Assembly: GCA_035487295.1 (NCBI GenBank)
Contig: DATHMH010000004.1
Span: forward strand, 61,334-125,333
Reading direction: 5' to 3'
Length of the DNA stretch: 64,000 nucleotides
Source of the DNA: QIAW01 sp035487295
Lineage (GTDB): Bacteria; Acidobacteriota; Terriglobia; Terriglobales; Acidobacteriaceae
Below the pieces are notes generated by a model. It saw only the letters and a program-made list of their open reading frames with translations. It was not told the DNA's origin and made no database searches. A program made the translations under genes and the position numbers. Shown piece by piece: positions 8,058 through 16,687 of this stretch (positions are counted from its first letter, which is position 1; every line of letters starts with the position of its first letter).

Positions 8058-9161
8058 ATGGGTTACCAGCATCACGTGCAGTTCAGGGATTTTAAAGAAG
8101 AACAATATATCCACTCCCTGCTTCAGTTAACCCTCTCACCCGGCAACGCCTGCGAGGCGGTCTCCTATGTCGGCTCGCTGGCCTCCGATCAACGCAGCCA
8201 ATTCCTGGGGATGGCCCACTCGCACCATGTAGTCCTGCGCGGGCTTCAGCCCGTCTTGCAGCAGGCCACCCTGGCGGGAAACACCGAGCTGGCAGCCTGG
8301 GTTGCAGCCGTGATCGAAAAAGAAAACGCCCGCATCGGCACGGCGGTGCGTTATCTCCATGAAATCTGCGCGGAGGTGGAAGCCGCAGGCTGTCCGGTAA
8401 CGGTGATGAAGTCGCTCGACCACTGGCCCGACCTGGGCAACGACCTCGATCTTTATTCCTCGGCTGATATCCGGCGGGTTGGGGGTGTGCTCAAGGAAAA
8501 ATTCAACGCCCGCATGGAGCCGCGCAGTTGGGGCGACCGCCTGGCAGGCAAATGGAACTTCGCCGTCCCGGGACTGCCGGAGTCGGTAGAGTTTCACCTG
8601 CAACGGCTGGGACAGACCGGCGAGCACACCCGCCTGGCGCAACGCTTTATCACGCGGCGCGTGGAAAAAGAGATCGGCGGCATGAAATTTTACGTGCCCG
8701 CCCCCGAAGAGCGCATCGTGGTGGCCACGCTGCAACGCATGTACCGCCATTTTTACTTCCGCGTCTGCGATATCGTCAACAGCGCCGCGCTGGTGGAATC
8801 AGGAGGGCTCGATTTCTTCGAGTTGCGGCGCGCCACCGAGTCGGCCGGCATCTGGGAGGGAGTGGCAACCTATCTGGTGATTGTCTCCGACTATGTGCGC
8901 CGCTACCGTGGCTACAATTTGAACTTGCCCAGGCAGGTATACGAGGCAGCTCCCTTTGGAGGAGAGAAAATCCGTATCCGCGAGCGCTTCCTGCGCGTCC
9001 CCATCATGCCCGAAGGCGCCAAACTCTTCACCCGCGAGATAACCCACGCCGCATTGCATGGAGACTTGCCTGCCACGCTAAGGCTAAACCTCTTACCTCC
9101 GCTGGCTGTGGCTGCGGCTGTTGCTTACAAGCTGACGGGAAGCGATAAGGGAGTGTGGTGA
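8058..9161 (+). CDS. Nucleotidyltransferase-like protein (NTP_transf_5 type)
   Basis: A 367-residue cytoplasmic protein resembling the 'uncharacterised nucleotidyltransferase' family found beside exopolysaccharide and peptide-modification genes. The likely active site is MKSLDHWPDLGNDLDLYSSADI (about 120-140), with the paired acidic residues D-x-D and a preceding Lys. The N-terminal helical region (SLASDQRSQFLGMAHSHHVVLRGLQPVL) is also typical. The target molecule is unknown. It is divergent from ubiD (113 bp between the starts) and convergent with the transglutaminase operon, with a repeat hairpin between them. Confidence 0.65.
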   Translation: MGYQHHVQFRDFKEEQYIHSLLQLTLSPGNACEAVSYVGSLASDQRSQFLGMAHSHHVVLRGLQPVLQQATLAGNTELAAWVAAVIEKENARIGTAVRYLHEICAEVEAAGCPVTVMKSLDHWPDLGNDLDLYSSADIRRVGGVLKEKFNARMEPRSWGDRLAGKWNFAVPGLPESVEFHLQRLGQTGEHTRLAQRFITRRVEKEIGGMKFYVPAPEERIVVATLQRMYRHFYFRVCDIVNSAALVESGGLDFFELRRATESAGIWEGVATYLVIVSDYVRRYRGYNLNLPRQVYEAAPFGGEKIRIRERFLRVPIMPEGAKLFTREITHAALHGDLPATLRLNLLPPLAVAAAVAYKLTGSDKGVW

Positions 9162-9340
9162 GAAGAAGCACTCAGCATTCAGCAATCAGCATTCATCCAA
9201 ATGAAGCTTCAAACGCGACCTCAGAGAATTGAGTCATCGAATCATTGCGTCATTGAGCCATTTGCGTCTTGCTGTAACTCAATGACTCAATGACTCAATG
9301 ACCCAATGAATCAATCTCATTGGCTGAGTACTGAGTACTG
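9162..9340. repeat. Convergent spacer with 'tcattga' hairpin and TGAGTAC units
   Basis: The left arm at 9230-9260 (gagtcatcgaatcattgcg, tcattgagcca) faces its inverted partner at 9276-9315, built of four 9-bp 'aatgactc'-type units. This would fold into a long imperfect hairpin between two convergent genes and could stop transcription both ways. Two TGAGTAC units follow at 9325-9339, directly against the transglutaminase stop. Confidence 0.55.
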
Positions 9341-10300
9341 CTACTGTTGTTGCTGCTCATGCGACCGATCCACCGGCGCTACCGTTACCGGCCTCGACTG
9401 GATGACCGTTGCCGGCGCCAATTCCTCCGCCAGCGGCTTATCCACCGTGGATACATATACTCCCACGCTCAGCTCGCTGGTGGCTTCGCCTCTGTAGACG
9501 CCTCTGGTAGGCGGCACATCGGCGTAGTCACGCCCAATCGCAACCCGGATGTGGCGGTCGCTGGCAACGAGGTTGTTGGTCGGGTCAAAAGCCACCCATC
9601 CCAGCGGCGGAAGAAAAGCTTCAACCCAGGCGTGGGTTGCGCCCTGCGGCGAGCGGTCGGGGACCTTGGTGTCGTGGCAGAGATAACCGCTGATATAGCG
9701 GCAGGGCATGCGGAGCTGCCGCACCAGGGCAATCATGATGTGGGCGAAGTCCTGGCACACGCCGCGGCGGCACTGCAAGGCGTCGTCGATCGGGGAATCG
9801 ACCTTGGTGCTGTTGGGAACGTAATCGAAAGCCTTATAAATTGCCTGGTTCAAATCGAGCAGGGTCTCCAGCGGGTTCGCGCCGCGCTTCAGGTCGAGTT
9901 CGCGCGCGAATTTCTGCAGCGCTTCGGTGGAGCAGGCGTAACGGCTGGGCAGAAGCATCTCCCAATAATCGCCCTGGTCGACCTGCGTATCAAAATCGCT
10001 CCAGTTGCACGCCTCGGCCGATTGCGGGGCTGGAATCGGCTGCACTTCGACGATAGCTTTGGCGGTAATCTTGATCTGCGCCTGGCTGCCTGGGATATCG
10101 AAGTGATGGATGGTGTTTCCCAGAAAGTCGCGATAGACCATGATGCTGGCGTGCGGGCTCACATCCAGATAAAAATTAAGACAGCGCTGCGTTCCCTCGC
10201 TGCGCGGCTGCATGCGCACCTCCATCACACTTTCGCGCACCGCCGGCTGGTAAGCGAAACCCGTGATGTGACGAATGGAATAGATCATCTCGGTGCTCAT
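9341..10300 (-). CDS. Transglutaminase-like protein
   Basis: A 319-residue transglutaminase-fold protein with the bacterial N-terminal beta region (YSIRHITGFAYQPAVRESVMEVRMQPR) and a complete catalytic triad: Cys182 (RRGVCQDFAH), His223 (ATHAWVEAF) and Asp239 (WVAFDPTNN). Such enzymes act as peptidases or amide-bond transferases. It is the last gene of a tight operon with an alpha-E protein (4-bp overlap) and a circularly permuted ATP-grasp enzyme. This trio is conserved across many bacteria and has been proposed in comparative-genomic work to make and process a peptide or amide tag; the substrate is not known. No signal peptide is seen. Confidence 0.9.
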   Translation of the reverse strand: MSTEMIYSIRHITGFAYQPAVRESVMEVRMQPRSEGTQRCLNFYLDVSPHASIMVYRDFLGNTIHHFDIPGSQAQIKITAKAIVEVQPIPAPQSAEACNWSDFDTQVDQGDYWEMLLPSRYACSTEALQKFARELDLKRGANPLETLLDLNQAIYKAFDYVPNSTKVDSPIDDALQCRRGVCQDFAHIMIALVRQLRMPCRYISGYLCHDTKVPDRSPQGATHAWVEAFLPPLGWVAFDPTNNLVASDRHIRVAIGRDYADVPPTRGVYRGEATSELSVGVYVSTVDKPLAEELAPATVIQSRPVTVAPVDRSHEQQQQ

Positions 10301-11262
10301 GAGGCTATCGCCGATTCAATGGGATAGTCGAAGTAAATCTGCTGAATGGCGGCATGCACCTGCCCGCACTGGCTGCGGATATTTTCCAGATAGGCATGCG
10401 CGCCGTTGGCCATGATCTCGTCAATCTGGCTGAAACTCAGGGTCGCTTTCAGCCGGCCGGCAATCCTGGCCGGCTGCGCCGCCTTGCGTTGGGTAAGCTC
10501 GCTGGTCACCTGCAGTGCGGCCTGCACCATCTCTACCGAGAAGCGAATGGAATGGGGAAAGTCAGGATTCAATAATAGAAATTCCGCCACGCGCAGCGGC
10601 CGCACCTCCGCGGTGTAAACCTTGCAGTAGGCCTCGAAGGCGGTGCAGCACTTGAGCAATGCCACCCACTCCAGGTATTCCGCACTCTCGACGGCCTGGT
10701 CAGGCGGATGCGGCAGGTAGCTGAAATGCGCCCCGATCAACGAGGCCAGCATGTTAGTACGCTCGACGAACCTACCCAGTTGAATGTAGTGCCAGCCTTC
10801 TCCGTGGCTCATGGTGGAGTCGGTGATCCCCTGAAACAGATGCACTCCCTCCTGCACCGAGCGAAAAAAGGCCAGTGACAGCAGGTTCCAACTGTCTTCC
10901 GCGTGGGTATTGCTGTCAATCACTTTCAGGTAGAGACGGTTGAGCTGCTCCCACATCTCTGAGCTGCACTGCTCGCGCACATGCCGTAAATTTTCGCGCG
11001 CGGTTGCAACACAGGAAACAATGGAAGAAGGCGAGGACCGGCTGAAGGTCAGCGTGTGCGGCAGTGTGATAGCGTCGATTCCGCCGACCAGTGAAACCGG
11101 AATCTGCAAGGCCGCCAGCATCCGCTGCCAGCGTTCGTTGGCCGACTCCGACGACTGATCAAGCCTGAGCTGCAAATCGACGTCGATGAGCCGGGCGGTG
11201 TGCTCAGCCCGCTCCAGGTAGCGGCTCATCCAGTAAAGACTGTCGGCAACTCGTGAAAGCAT
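10297..11262 (-). CDS. Alpha-E domain protein (DUF403)
   Basis: A 321-residue all-helical alpha-E protein. It begins MLSRVADSLYWMSRYLERAEHTARLIDVDLQLRLD, the family signature, and contains GRFVERTNMLASLIGAHFS. The family has no proven activity; it always travels with circularly permuted ATP-grasp and transglutaminase proteins, as here, and is thought to work in the same complex or pathway. ATGA overlap with the transglutaminase gene shows translational coupling; 20 bp separate it from the ATP-grasp gene. Confidence 0.92.
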   Translation of the reverse strand: MLSRVADSLYWMSRYLERAEHTARLIDVDLQLRLDQSSESANERWQRMLAALQIPVSLVGGIDAITLPHTLTFSRSSPSSIVSCVATARENLRHVREQCSSEMWEQLNRLYLKVIDSNTHAEDSWNLLSLAFFRSVQEGVHLFQGITDSTMSHGEGWHYIQLGRFVERTNMLASLIGAHFSYLPHPPDQAVESAEYLEWVALLKCCTAFEAYCKVYTAEVRPLRVAEFLLLNPDFPHSIRFSVEMVQAALQVTSELTQRKAAQPARIAGRLKATLSFSQIDEIMANGAHAYLENIRSQCGQVHAAIQQIYFDYPIESAIAS

Positions 11263-11282
11263 AATGTGTGCCTCTGCAGGAA

Positions 11283-12788
11283 CTAGGCTGCCTCTCCTGC
11301 CCTCCCTGCCTCTCGAAGTACCCAGGTATCTTTGCTGCCGCCTCCCTGGGATGAATTCACCACCAGGCTCCCCCGGCGCAGGGCCACTCGGGTAAGACCG
11401 CCCGGAACCAACGTCGCGTTCTCGCCGTAGAGGATATAAGGCCGCAGATCAATGTGGCGGGCCTCCACGTCTCCGTCAATGAAACACGGCGCCTGGCTGA
11501 GCGTCAGCGTCGGCTGCGCGATATAGTTACGCGGCTCAGCCAGAATTTTTTGCCGGAATTCTTCACGCTCCTGAAATGTGCTGTGCGGACCGATCAACAT
11601 GCCGTAGCCGCCCGACTCGCCTACCGCTTTGATCACCAGTTCTTCCATATGTTCGAGCACATAGCTGAGCTGGGAATCATCGGTCAGCAGGTAAGTTTCA
11701 ATGTTGGGCAGAATGGGATCCTGTTCCAGGTAGTAGCGGATGATGGCAGGGACATAGGCGTAGATGGCTTTGTCATCGGCGATACCCGTACCGATGGCAT
11801 TGGCCAGGGTCACATTGCCGGCGCGATAAGCATTGAACAAGCCTGGAACGCCCAGAATGGAATCGGTGCGGAAGCACAGCGGATCCATGAAGTCGTCGTC
11901 CACACGGCGGTAGATTACGTCCACCCGGCGCAGCCCGGCCGTGGTCCGCATATAAACCACGTTATCGTGCACCAGCAGGTCGCGGCCTTCCACCAGCTCA
12001 ATCCCCATCTGCTGCGCCAGAAATGTGTGTTCAAAATACGCCGAGTTGGAAACTCCGGGTGTAAGTAACACGGTTGCCGGTTCATTGCGGCTGGGGGAGC
12101 TAGCCGGCGCCAGAGTCCGCAGCGTAGCCAGAAGCGCCTGCGGATAATGATCGATGGGGCAGACACCATAGTCGCGAAACAGCGTGGGGAAGACGCGCTT
12201 CAAGACCTTGCGGTTGGCCAGCATGTAAGAGACGCCGCTGGGAACGCGCAGATTGTCTTCCAGCACGGCAAAGCCGCCGTCGGGCAGGCGCACCAGGTCT
12301 GTGCCGCACACGCTCACGTAAATATCCCGGGGCACAGCCAAGCCCCGCATCTCGCGGCGAAAGTGGCGGCAGCCATAGATGAGCTCGCGCGGCACCACGC
12401 CATCGGCCAGAATGCGGCCATCATGGTAGATATCTTTGAGAAAAAGATTCAAGGCCAGGATGCGCTGCTTAAGTCCTTGCTCAATCTTCTGCCATTCGTG
12501 GCTGGGAATGATGCGCGGCAATAAGTCATTGGGGAAAATCTTCTCCGTTCCTTCCTTATTCCCGTAAACCGTAAACGTGATGCCCTGATGCAAAAACGAC
12601 AGGTCCGCCGCCTGCTGGCTCTTGCGCAGGTCCTCGGCAGGCAGATCGAGCAGCGTGCGATAGAGGGTCTGATAATGCGGACGCGGCGCGCCCGCATTGG
12701 TAAACATTTCGTCGTAGGCCTTGCCAAACTGGTAGCTGGGAAAAGGCAGATTAAACAAAGAGCGCGCCGCCGAGACCATGGTCTTCAT
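11283..12788 (-). CDS. Circularly permuted type 2 ATP-grasp protein
   Basis: About 501 residues, first gene of the ATP-grasp / alpha-E / transglutaminase operon. Family text is clear: YDEMFTNAGAPRPHYQTLY, FTVYGNKEGTEKIFPNDLLPRIIP, GCRHFRREMRGLAVPRDIYVSVCGTDLVRLPDGGFAVLEDNLRVPSGVSYML, and LVIKAVGESGGYGMLIG. The ATP-grasp enzymes join a carboxylate to an amine using ATP; this branch is predicted to form peptide or amide bonds. ATG at 12788 is chosen; 12779 (ATG) and 12815 (GTG) are other in-frame options. Cytoplasmic. Confidence 0.9.
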   Translation of the reverse strand: MKTMVSAARSLFNLPFPSYQFGKAYDEMFTNAGAPRPHYQTLYRTLLDLPAEDLRKSQQAADLSFLHQGITFTVYGNKEGTEKIFPNDLLPRIIPSHEWQKIEQGLKQRILALNLFLKDIYHDGRILADGVVPRELIYGCRHFRREMRGLAVPRDIYVSVCGTDLVRLPDGGFAVLEDNLRVPSGVSYMLANRKVLKRVFPTLFRDYGVCPIDHYPQALLATLRTLAPASSPSRNEPATVLLTPGVSNSAYFEHTFLAQQMGIELVEGRDLLVHDNVVYMRTTAGLRRVDVIYRRVDDDFMDPLCFRTDSILGVPGLFNAYRAGNVTLANAIGTGIADDKAIYAYVPAIIRYYLEQDPILPNIETYLLTDDSQLSYVLEHMEELVIKAVGESGGYGMLIGPHSTFQEREEFRQKILAEPRNYIAQPTLTLSQAPCFIDGDVEARHIDLRPYILYGENATLVPGGLTRVALRRGSLVVNSSQGGGSKDTWVLREAGRAGEAA

Positions 12789-13173
12789 ACCGTGACCCGG
12801 AGCACGCCACAACACACTCTGGCCTCCCGGCAGAGGTGCAAAGCCGCAAAAACCATTCCCTGCTTCATTCGCAGCCGTGCCCTCCCTCGCCGCCCGTCCA
12901 GAGCAGCCATAAGTTATTGGAAATCAAGAAATAAGCTAAAGAGGCGGGCAAGTCCAATTGAAATTATCTATTGGAGGTATGAGATTTTTTTGGCATTAGA
13001 TCGGTTTGAAGAATAGAGCCGCATGTGTGAACGGATTTGTTTTCGTGTTACCCATCAACCGGTAACAATGGCGCTCGCTTCCCACAAGCCGACTTCCCGT
13101 TACGAATCGGGGAAAAAGCGCCGTCGGATCATTTTTGGTTTGCTGATTGGCTAAATGAGCAACCGGCCCTAGA

Positions 13174-13213
13174 GTATCGCGCCCCAAGAGTTCGAGTCCC
13201 GTCGTCTCCGCCA
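13174..13213 (+). other. Orphan tRNA/tmRNA 3' end (probable attachment-site scar)
   Basis: The sequence ends gttcgagtcccgtcgtct followed by ccgcca, that is, a T-loop TTCGAGT, an acceptor strand CGTCTCC, a discriminator base and CCA. No matching GGAGACG acceptor start or anticodon arm is found upstream, so only the 3' part is present. Such remnants are left where an integrase-driven element inserted into a tRNA or tmRNA gene. No integrase gene remains in the window. Confidence 0.5.
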
Positions 13214-13256
13214 TTACTGACGCAGAATTTTCACATGCGACAGATTTAACTTGCAC

Positions 13257-13282
13257 AACATTACACCCAATGGTGTAATGTT
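13257..13282. promoter_or_regulatory. Perfect palindromic operator for the ArsR regulator
   Basis: AACATTACACC-CAAT-GGTGTAATGTT: 11-bp perfect arms, ending five bases before the chosen ArsR start codon. A weak TTGCAC at 13251 and an AT-rich box within the palindrome could be the -35/-10. If so, the regulator would sit on its own promoter and the message would be nearly leaderless. Confidence 0.6.
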
Positions 13283-13286
13283 ATAC

Positions 13287-13619
13287 ATGGATCGACTGAC
13301 GGACGTTTTGGCAGCTATTTCTCATCCGACTCGGCGAGCGATTATCGCGCGGCTGGCGAATGGGCCGGCTCGATTCCTGGATGTCGCAGAGCTGTTCGAC
13401 ACTGCTCTGAATGCAGTGACCAAACACCTGAAGCTCCTCGAAAGAGCTGGACTCATTGAACGCAGAAAACAAGGTCGTGAAGTCATAATTTCTTTTCGGG
13501 CCGGACCACTTCGAGAGGTAGCGGGATGGGTGCATGAGTACGAGCGGTTCTGGAACGAACGCCTCGATCAGTTCGAGCAATATTTTAAGGACAAGAAAAA
13601 GAGGGAGAAGAAGAAATGA
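13287..13619 (+). CDS. ArsR-family transcription regulator
   Basis: A winged-helix repressor of about 110 residues. It starts MDRLTDVLAAISHPTRRAIIARLANGPARFLDVAELFDTALNAVTKHLKLLERAGLIERRKQGREVIIS, the classic ArsR recognition fold, and ends in a Lys-rich tail. There are no metal-binding Cys pairs, so it is of the metal-independent type that often precedes SRPBCC genes. ATG 13287 is chosen because the residues before it are encoded by the operator palindrome. It overlaps the next gene by ATGA, forming an operon of three. Confidence 0.88.
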   Translation: MDRLTDVLAAISHPTRRAIIARLANGPARFLDVAELFDTALNAVTKHLKLLERAGLIERRKQGREVIISFRAGPLREVAGWVHEYERFWNERLDQFEQYFKDKKKREKKK

Positions 13620-14083
13620 CGAACAAATCTAAGAAGACCCTTGAATTTAAGTTTGAACGGATAATCCCGGCTCCTCCGGGTGAGGTATTCGATGCGTGGC
13701 TTAATCCCACAATCCCCGGCAATCCCTGGAATGCAGCCGAAAAGTTTGTGTTAGATCCGAAGGTAGATGGGCTCTTTTACTGGACCCTCAAGGGGATGTC
13801 CCATTATGGCCGATTTACGGAGATCGAGCGGCCGGGTCAAATTCGGCATACCTGGGTGTCACCGAACACCCTGGGAGAAGAATCGACTGTGACCGTGAGC
13901 TTTAAGAAAGAGGGAGAAGACACGCTCATGACCCTCGTGCATTCCGGCCTTCCGGATCATGAACTGGCAAGGGGACATGAAAAGGGGTGGAACTACTTTT
14001 TGGGAATTTTTCGTGAGCAATTTGGAAATGGCTCACGCAAGAAATACCGCTGGGAAGACGCACATCAGCCCGTGAAGAGATAA
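13616..14083 (+). CDS. SRPBCC / AHSA1-domain protein 1
   Basis: A 155-residue START-like (activator of Hsp90 ATPase homologue 1) protein. Typical text: FKFERIIPAPPGEVFDAWLNPTIPGNPW, GLFYWTLKGMSHYGRFTEIERPGQIRHTWVS, then STVTVSFKKEGEDTLMTLVHSGLPDHELARGHEKGWNYF. The fold binds small hydrophobic ligands; the function here is unknown. It is translationally coupled to the ArsR gene and followed 16 bp later by a second SRPBCC gene. Confidence 0.85.
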   Translation: MTNKSKKTLEFKFERIIPAPPGEVFDAWLNPTIPGNPWNAAEKFVLDPKVDGLFYWTLKGMSHYGRFTEIERPGQIRHTWVSPNTLGEESTVTVSFKKEGEDTLMTLVHSGLPDHELARGHEKGWNYFLGIFREQFGNGSRKKYRWEDAHQPVKR

Positions 14084-14099
14084 CGCAAGGAGAAGGCCA

Positions 14100-14555
14100 A
14101 TGGCTAAATCGACATTTAAGTATGTGACCTATATTCGCACCACGCCGGAGAAACTGTGGCATGCCCTGACCACGACCGAAGTCATAAAACAGTATTGGTT
14201 TGGAATGAGGGTCGACAGCGACTGGAAAGTCGGTTCGACTTGGAGATTTTATTATGATGACAGGCTCATGGACTCAGGCGAGATTCTCGAGAGCGCTTTC
14301 CAGAAACGCCTGGTGAGGAGCTGGCTGAATGAATGGAAGCGCGAGTTTAAGGCAGAGGGCAGCTCCCATTGCGTCTGCGAGATGGAGCCCATCGCTGCGT
14401 CCGTGAAGTTAACGATCACTCACTCGATTGAGCGAGTAAACTCCAGGTTCATCGAGGCCCTGTCGGAGGGCTGGCCAATGTGCATATCGAATCTCAAGTC
14501 GCTGCTTGAAACTGGAGAAGTTGCTCTCGCCGATCATCCTCGACACACTGAGTAA
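14100..14555 (+). CDS. SRPBCC / AHSA1-domain protein 2
   Basis: A 151-residue second START-like protein of the same operon: TFKYVTYIRTTPEKLWHALTTTEVIKQYWFGMRVDSDWKVGSTWRFYYDDRLMDSGEILE, ending ALSEGWPMCISNLKSLLETGE. That C-terminal helix 'GWp...NLKSLLETG' is the hallmark of the AHSA1 group. It has diverged well away from the preceding paralogue. A good AGGAG precedes the start. Confidence 0.87.
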   Translation: MAKSTFKYVTYIRTTPEKLWHALTTTEVIKQYWFGMRVDSDWKVGSTWRFYYDDRLMDSGEILESAFQKRLVRSWLNEWKREFKAEGSSHCVCEMEPIAASVKLTITHSIERVNSRFIEALSEGWPMCISNLKSLLETGEVALADHPRHTE

Positions 14556-14649
14556 TCATGGCAAACGCCGCATTGTCTCCATTCAAGCTTATCGGCAGTA
14601 ACTCGCTACATTGCCTGCGGAAAACTGCGACGGACCGATATCAAGGGTG

Positions 14650-14952
14650 TTAAGCTTGCTCATATTTGTCGAGTGAGATCTCCAGCGGAGCCCCAGGTGT
14701 CCCTGGCAGTGCCCGATCATCTACGCGAATTGTCAGCAGCGGCCCCAGAGCCTTTTTGTCGAGCCCGTAGAACGTGTACTGATGGGATGAGTCAACCATC
14801 CGAGCTTCCGGATCAAGGGGAGCTTTTATGACAAACGTCCCTTCTGGTGGAACATATGTCTTAAGAACTATTTTGTCGGATTTGTCGGATTGGTTGCAGC
14901 CCATCTGCAGTTGTAACAATACCAACACTGCAATGGTGAGAGCACTTCGCAT
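14650..14952 (-). CDS. Small predicted lipoprotein
   Basis: One hundred residues with a lipoprotein signal (MRSALTIAVLVLLQLQMGC, Cys19) and a short mature part (PPEGTFVIKAPLDPEARMVDSSHQYTFYGLDKKALGPLLTIRVDD) with no family I recognise. It stands alone, convergent with the SRPBCC operon. Its mature part is strand-rich with no catalytic motif. Confidence 0.5.
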   Translation of the reverse strand: MRSALTIAVLVLLQLQMGCNQSDKSDKIVLKTYVPPEGTFVIKAPLDPEARMVDSSHQYTFYGLDKKALGPLLTIRVDDRALPGTPGAPLEISLDKYEQA

Positions 14953-15139
14953 CGCTTTTCAGCCTATCAAAGTCGCAAATACCCCACAAGCAACCAATAA
15001 TTGGTTGCTCACTGAACGTCGGCAATTTGGAAACTAAGTGGTCGATTGGTGATAAATCGCTGTATCACGGTTGATGGCGTAGTGTCCAACAACTGGGGCG
15101 TGGAACTTCACGTGCCGATCATAGGCATGAGCAAAAATA

Positions 15140-16687
15140 TTAGGGCTGCGGGCTCTCCTCCGGTATCAACGCGTAACTGATAAAAGCTAGCTTTGAGCTG
15201 TCCGGCGACCACGATGGCGAGTTAATCGTGCCTTGCCCTCCAACCAGCTTCGCCAGCACCCTGATGCTCTTGTCGCCAAGCGACATCAGCCTCAGTGTCA
15301 CGTCTTGATCGTTGGGGTGTCCGATCACTGAGCCGTCGTAGGATAGAAAAACCATCCACTTGCCATCCGGAGAGATGTGGGGGAACCAATTATTGTAGTC
15401 ATCGGCGAAAACCTGCTCCTGATTGCTGCCATCGGGCTGCATGCGCCAAATTTGCGAAAGCCCGGTGCGCTCGGAGGTGTAGTAAATGTATTTTCCGTCC
15501 GGCGAATATTCGGGCGCGTCGTTGATACTCTTGTCCTTTGTCAGCCGCGTTTCCTCGCCTCCGGCTACGGGTATGGTATAGACGGAGTCATGATTGTCAT
15601 TGTCATTGCGCTCCCCCACGAAAACCAGCGTCTTTCCGTCTGGCGACCAGCCATGCCAGAACGACGCTGAATTGGTTGTCACCCGGCGCGGCGAGCCTCC
15701 GTCGAAGGGAATAACGTAGATTTGGGTGTCACTGCCTCCTGGGGCTTCGTCGGTGACGCCGAACCACTTCGCATCAGGGGATAGCCCATGGTCAGCGGTT
15801 GGGTGCCTGACGGGTCCGACGTTGATAACCTGTGGCGTGCCGCCGGCGATGGGAATCTTTTCCACCCGGTCGATCTTGTTAAAGATGAATGACGCGCCAT
15901 CGGGCGTCCAATTCGGCGCTTTGAAGCGTCCGGCTTCGATGTAGGCGACGTGCCGTACTGAGGAAGAGATGGCAACAGTTTCGAGCGTGCTGTACAGCTT
16001 AGGCGTGCTGGCCGTGGCGCTGGCAGAAAGGGTTTGCAGCGTCACCTTGGAAAATACCGCCTTCTCGACGGCGTCTTTGTTGTGGGAGCAAAGTCCGATG
16101 CCCACATAAAAGGTTCCCTGCAGCGGAATTTTCATCCATCCCCCTGCAAATTGAGGCTCGTCGCCGTCAGCCTTAGCAAGCGACATATAAACATAATTTC
16201 CCCGCTTGACGATGCGGATTCGCTTGGCCGCCGAAATATTGGACCCGATTTCGCGCGTGACCTCGCCCTTTATGTCGCGATACTGCAGGGCGGAAGTGCC
16301 AACCCCATGCAGCGCGATATCGGCATAGATGGAATCCGGATCGAGATCCTGCCGGAACATCACCACGGCCTTGCGATGTGGGTTTCCTCCCTCCCCGAGA
16401 AAGGAAATATCGGCGCTGAGGGCAACATCTCCCGACATTTTCTTCCAGACGAATTGAAAATGGTCGTTGGTGGCCCAGACATTCTCGCCGCTGGCGGAGA
16501 GCGTATAGCTTCCGCTACTCGGGTCATACTGCGCCGTGCCGGCATGGAGCACAGTTCCAATATCGGCATGATTTTCGAATATGCCGATTGGGGAAGCCGT
16601 TTGCGCGTCGGCGTTGCGCGCAGACACGCTGCTGAACGTTACGATGACAATTACCGCCCAAATGTCTACGAGGTTTTTCTTCGTCAT
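15140..16687 (-). CDS. Secreted beta-propeller protein with N-terminal lectin-like domain
   Basis: About 515 residues. It has a signal peptide (MTKKNLVDIWAVIVIVTFSSVSARNADAQ), then a DUF1349/concanavalin-like jelly-roll (GENVWATNDHFQFVWKKMSGDVALSADISF, KAVVMFRQDLDPDSIYADIALHG, about 40-210), then TolB-type PD40 blades (FKAPNWTPDGASFIFN, LSPDAKWFGVTDE, WSPDGKTLVFVGE, YSPDGKYIYYTSE, ISPDGKWMVFLS, WSPDSSKLAFIS). It probably binds carbohydrate or a partner protein in the periplasm or outside the cell; no catalytic site is evident. ATG 16687 gives the signal peptide directly. Confidence 0.8.
   Translation of the reverse strand: MTKKNLVDIWAVIVIVTFSSVSARNADAQTASPIGIFENHADIGTVLHAGTAQYDPSSGSYTLSASGENVWATNDHFQFVWKKMSGDVALSADISFLGEGGNPHRKAVVMFRQDLDPDSIYADIALHGVGTSALQYRDIKGEVTREIGSNISAAKRIRIVKRGNYVYMSLAKADGDEPQFAGGWMKIPLQGTFYVGIGLCSHNKDAVEKAVFSKVTLQTLSASATASTPKLYSTLETVAISSSVRHVAYIEAGRFKAPNWTPDGASFIFNKIDRVEKIPIAGGTPQVINVGPVRHPTADHGLSPDAKWFGVTDEAPGGSDTQIYVIPFDGGSPRRVTTNSASFWHGWSPDGKTLVFVGERNDNDNHDSVYTIPVAGGEETRLTKDKSINDAPEYSPDGKYIYYTSERTGLSQIWRMQPDGSNQEQVFADDYNNWFPHISPDGKWMVFLSYDGSVIGHPNDQDVTLRLMSLGDKSIRVLAKLVGGQGTINSPSWSPDSSKLAFISYALIPEESPQP

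Larger units (their letters stand above)
12816..13286. other. Intergenic region with tRNA-like remnant and ArsR operator
   Basis: Upstream of the ATP-grasp operon on one side and of the ArsR gene on the other. It holds an orphan tRNA-like 3' end (13174-13213) and the ArsR palindrome (13257-13282). A short ORF over the remnant is not believed to be a gene. Confidence 0.5.

Noticed and set aside
13140..13213. A complete tRNA gene
   Set aside because: Only the T-loop and acceptor 3' strand fit; no complementary acceptor start or anticodon arm lies upstream.
13037..13249. A 70-codon plus-strand frame over the tRNA-like remnant
   Set aside because: Its C-terminal text (RVRVPSSPP) is the familiar artefact of translating a tRNA 3' end.
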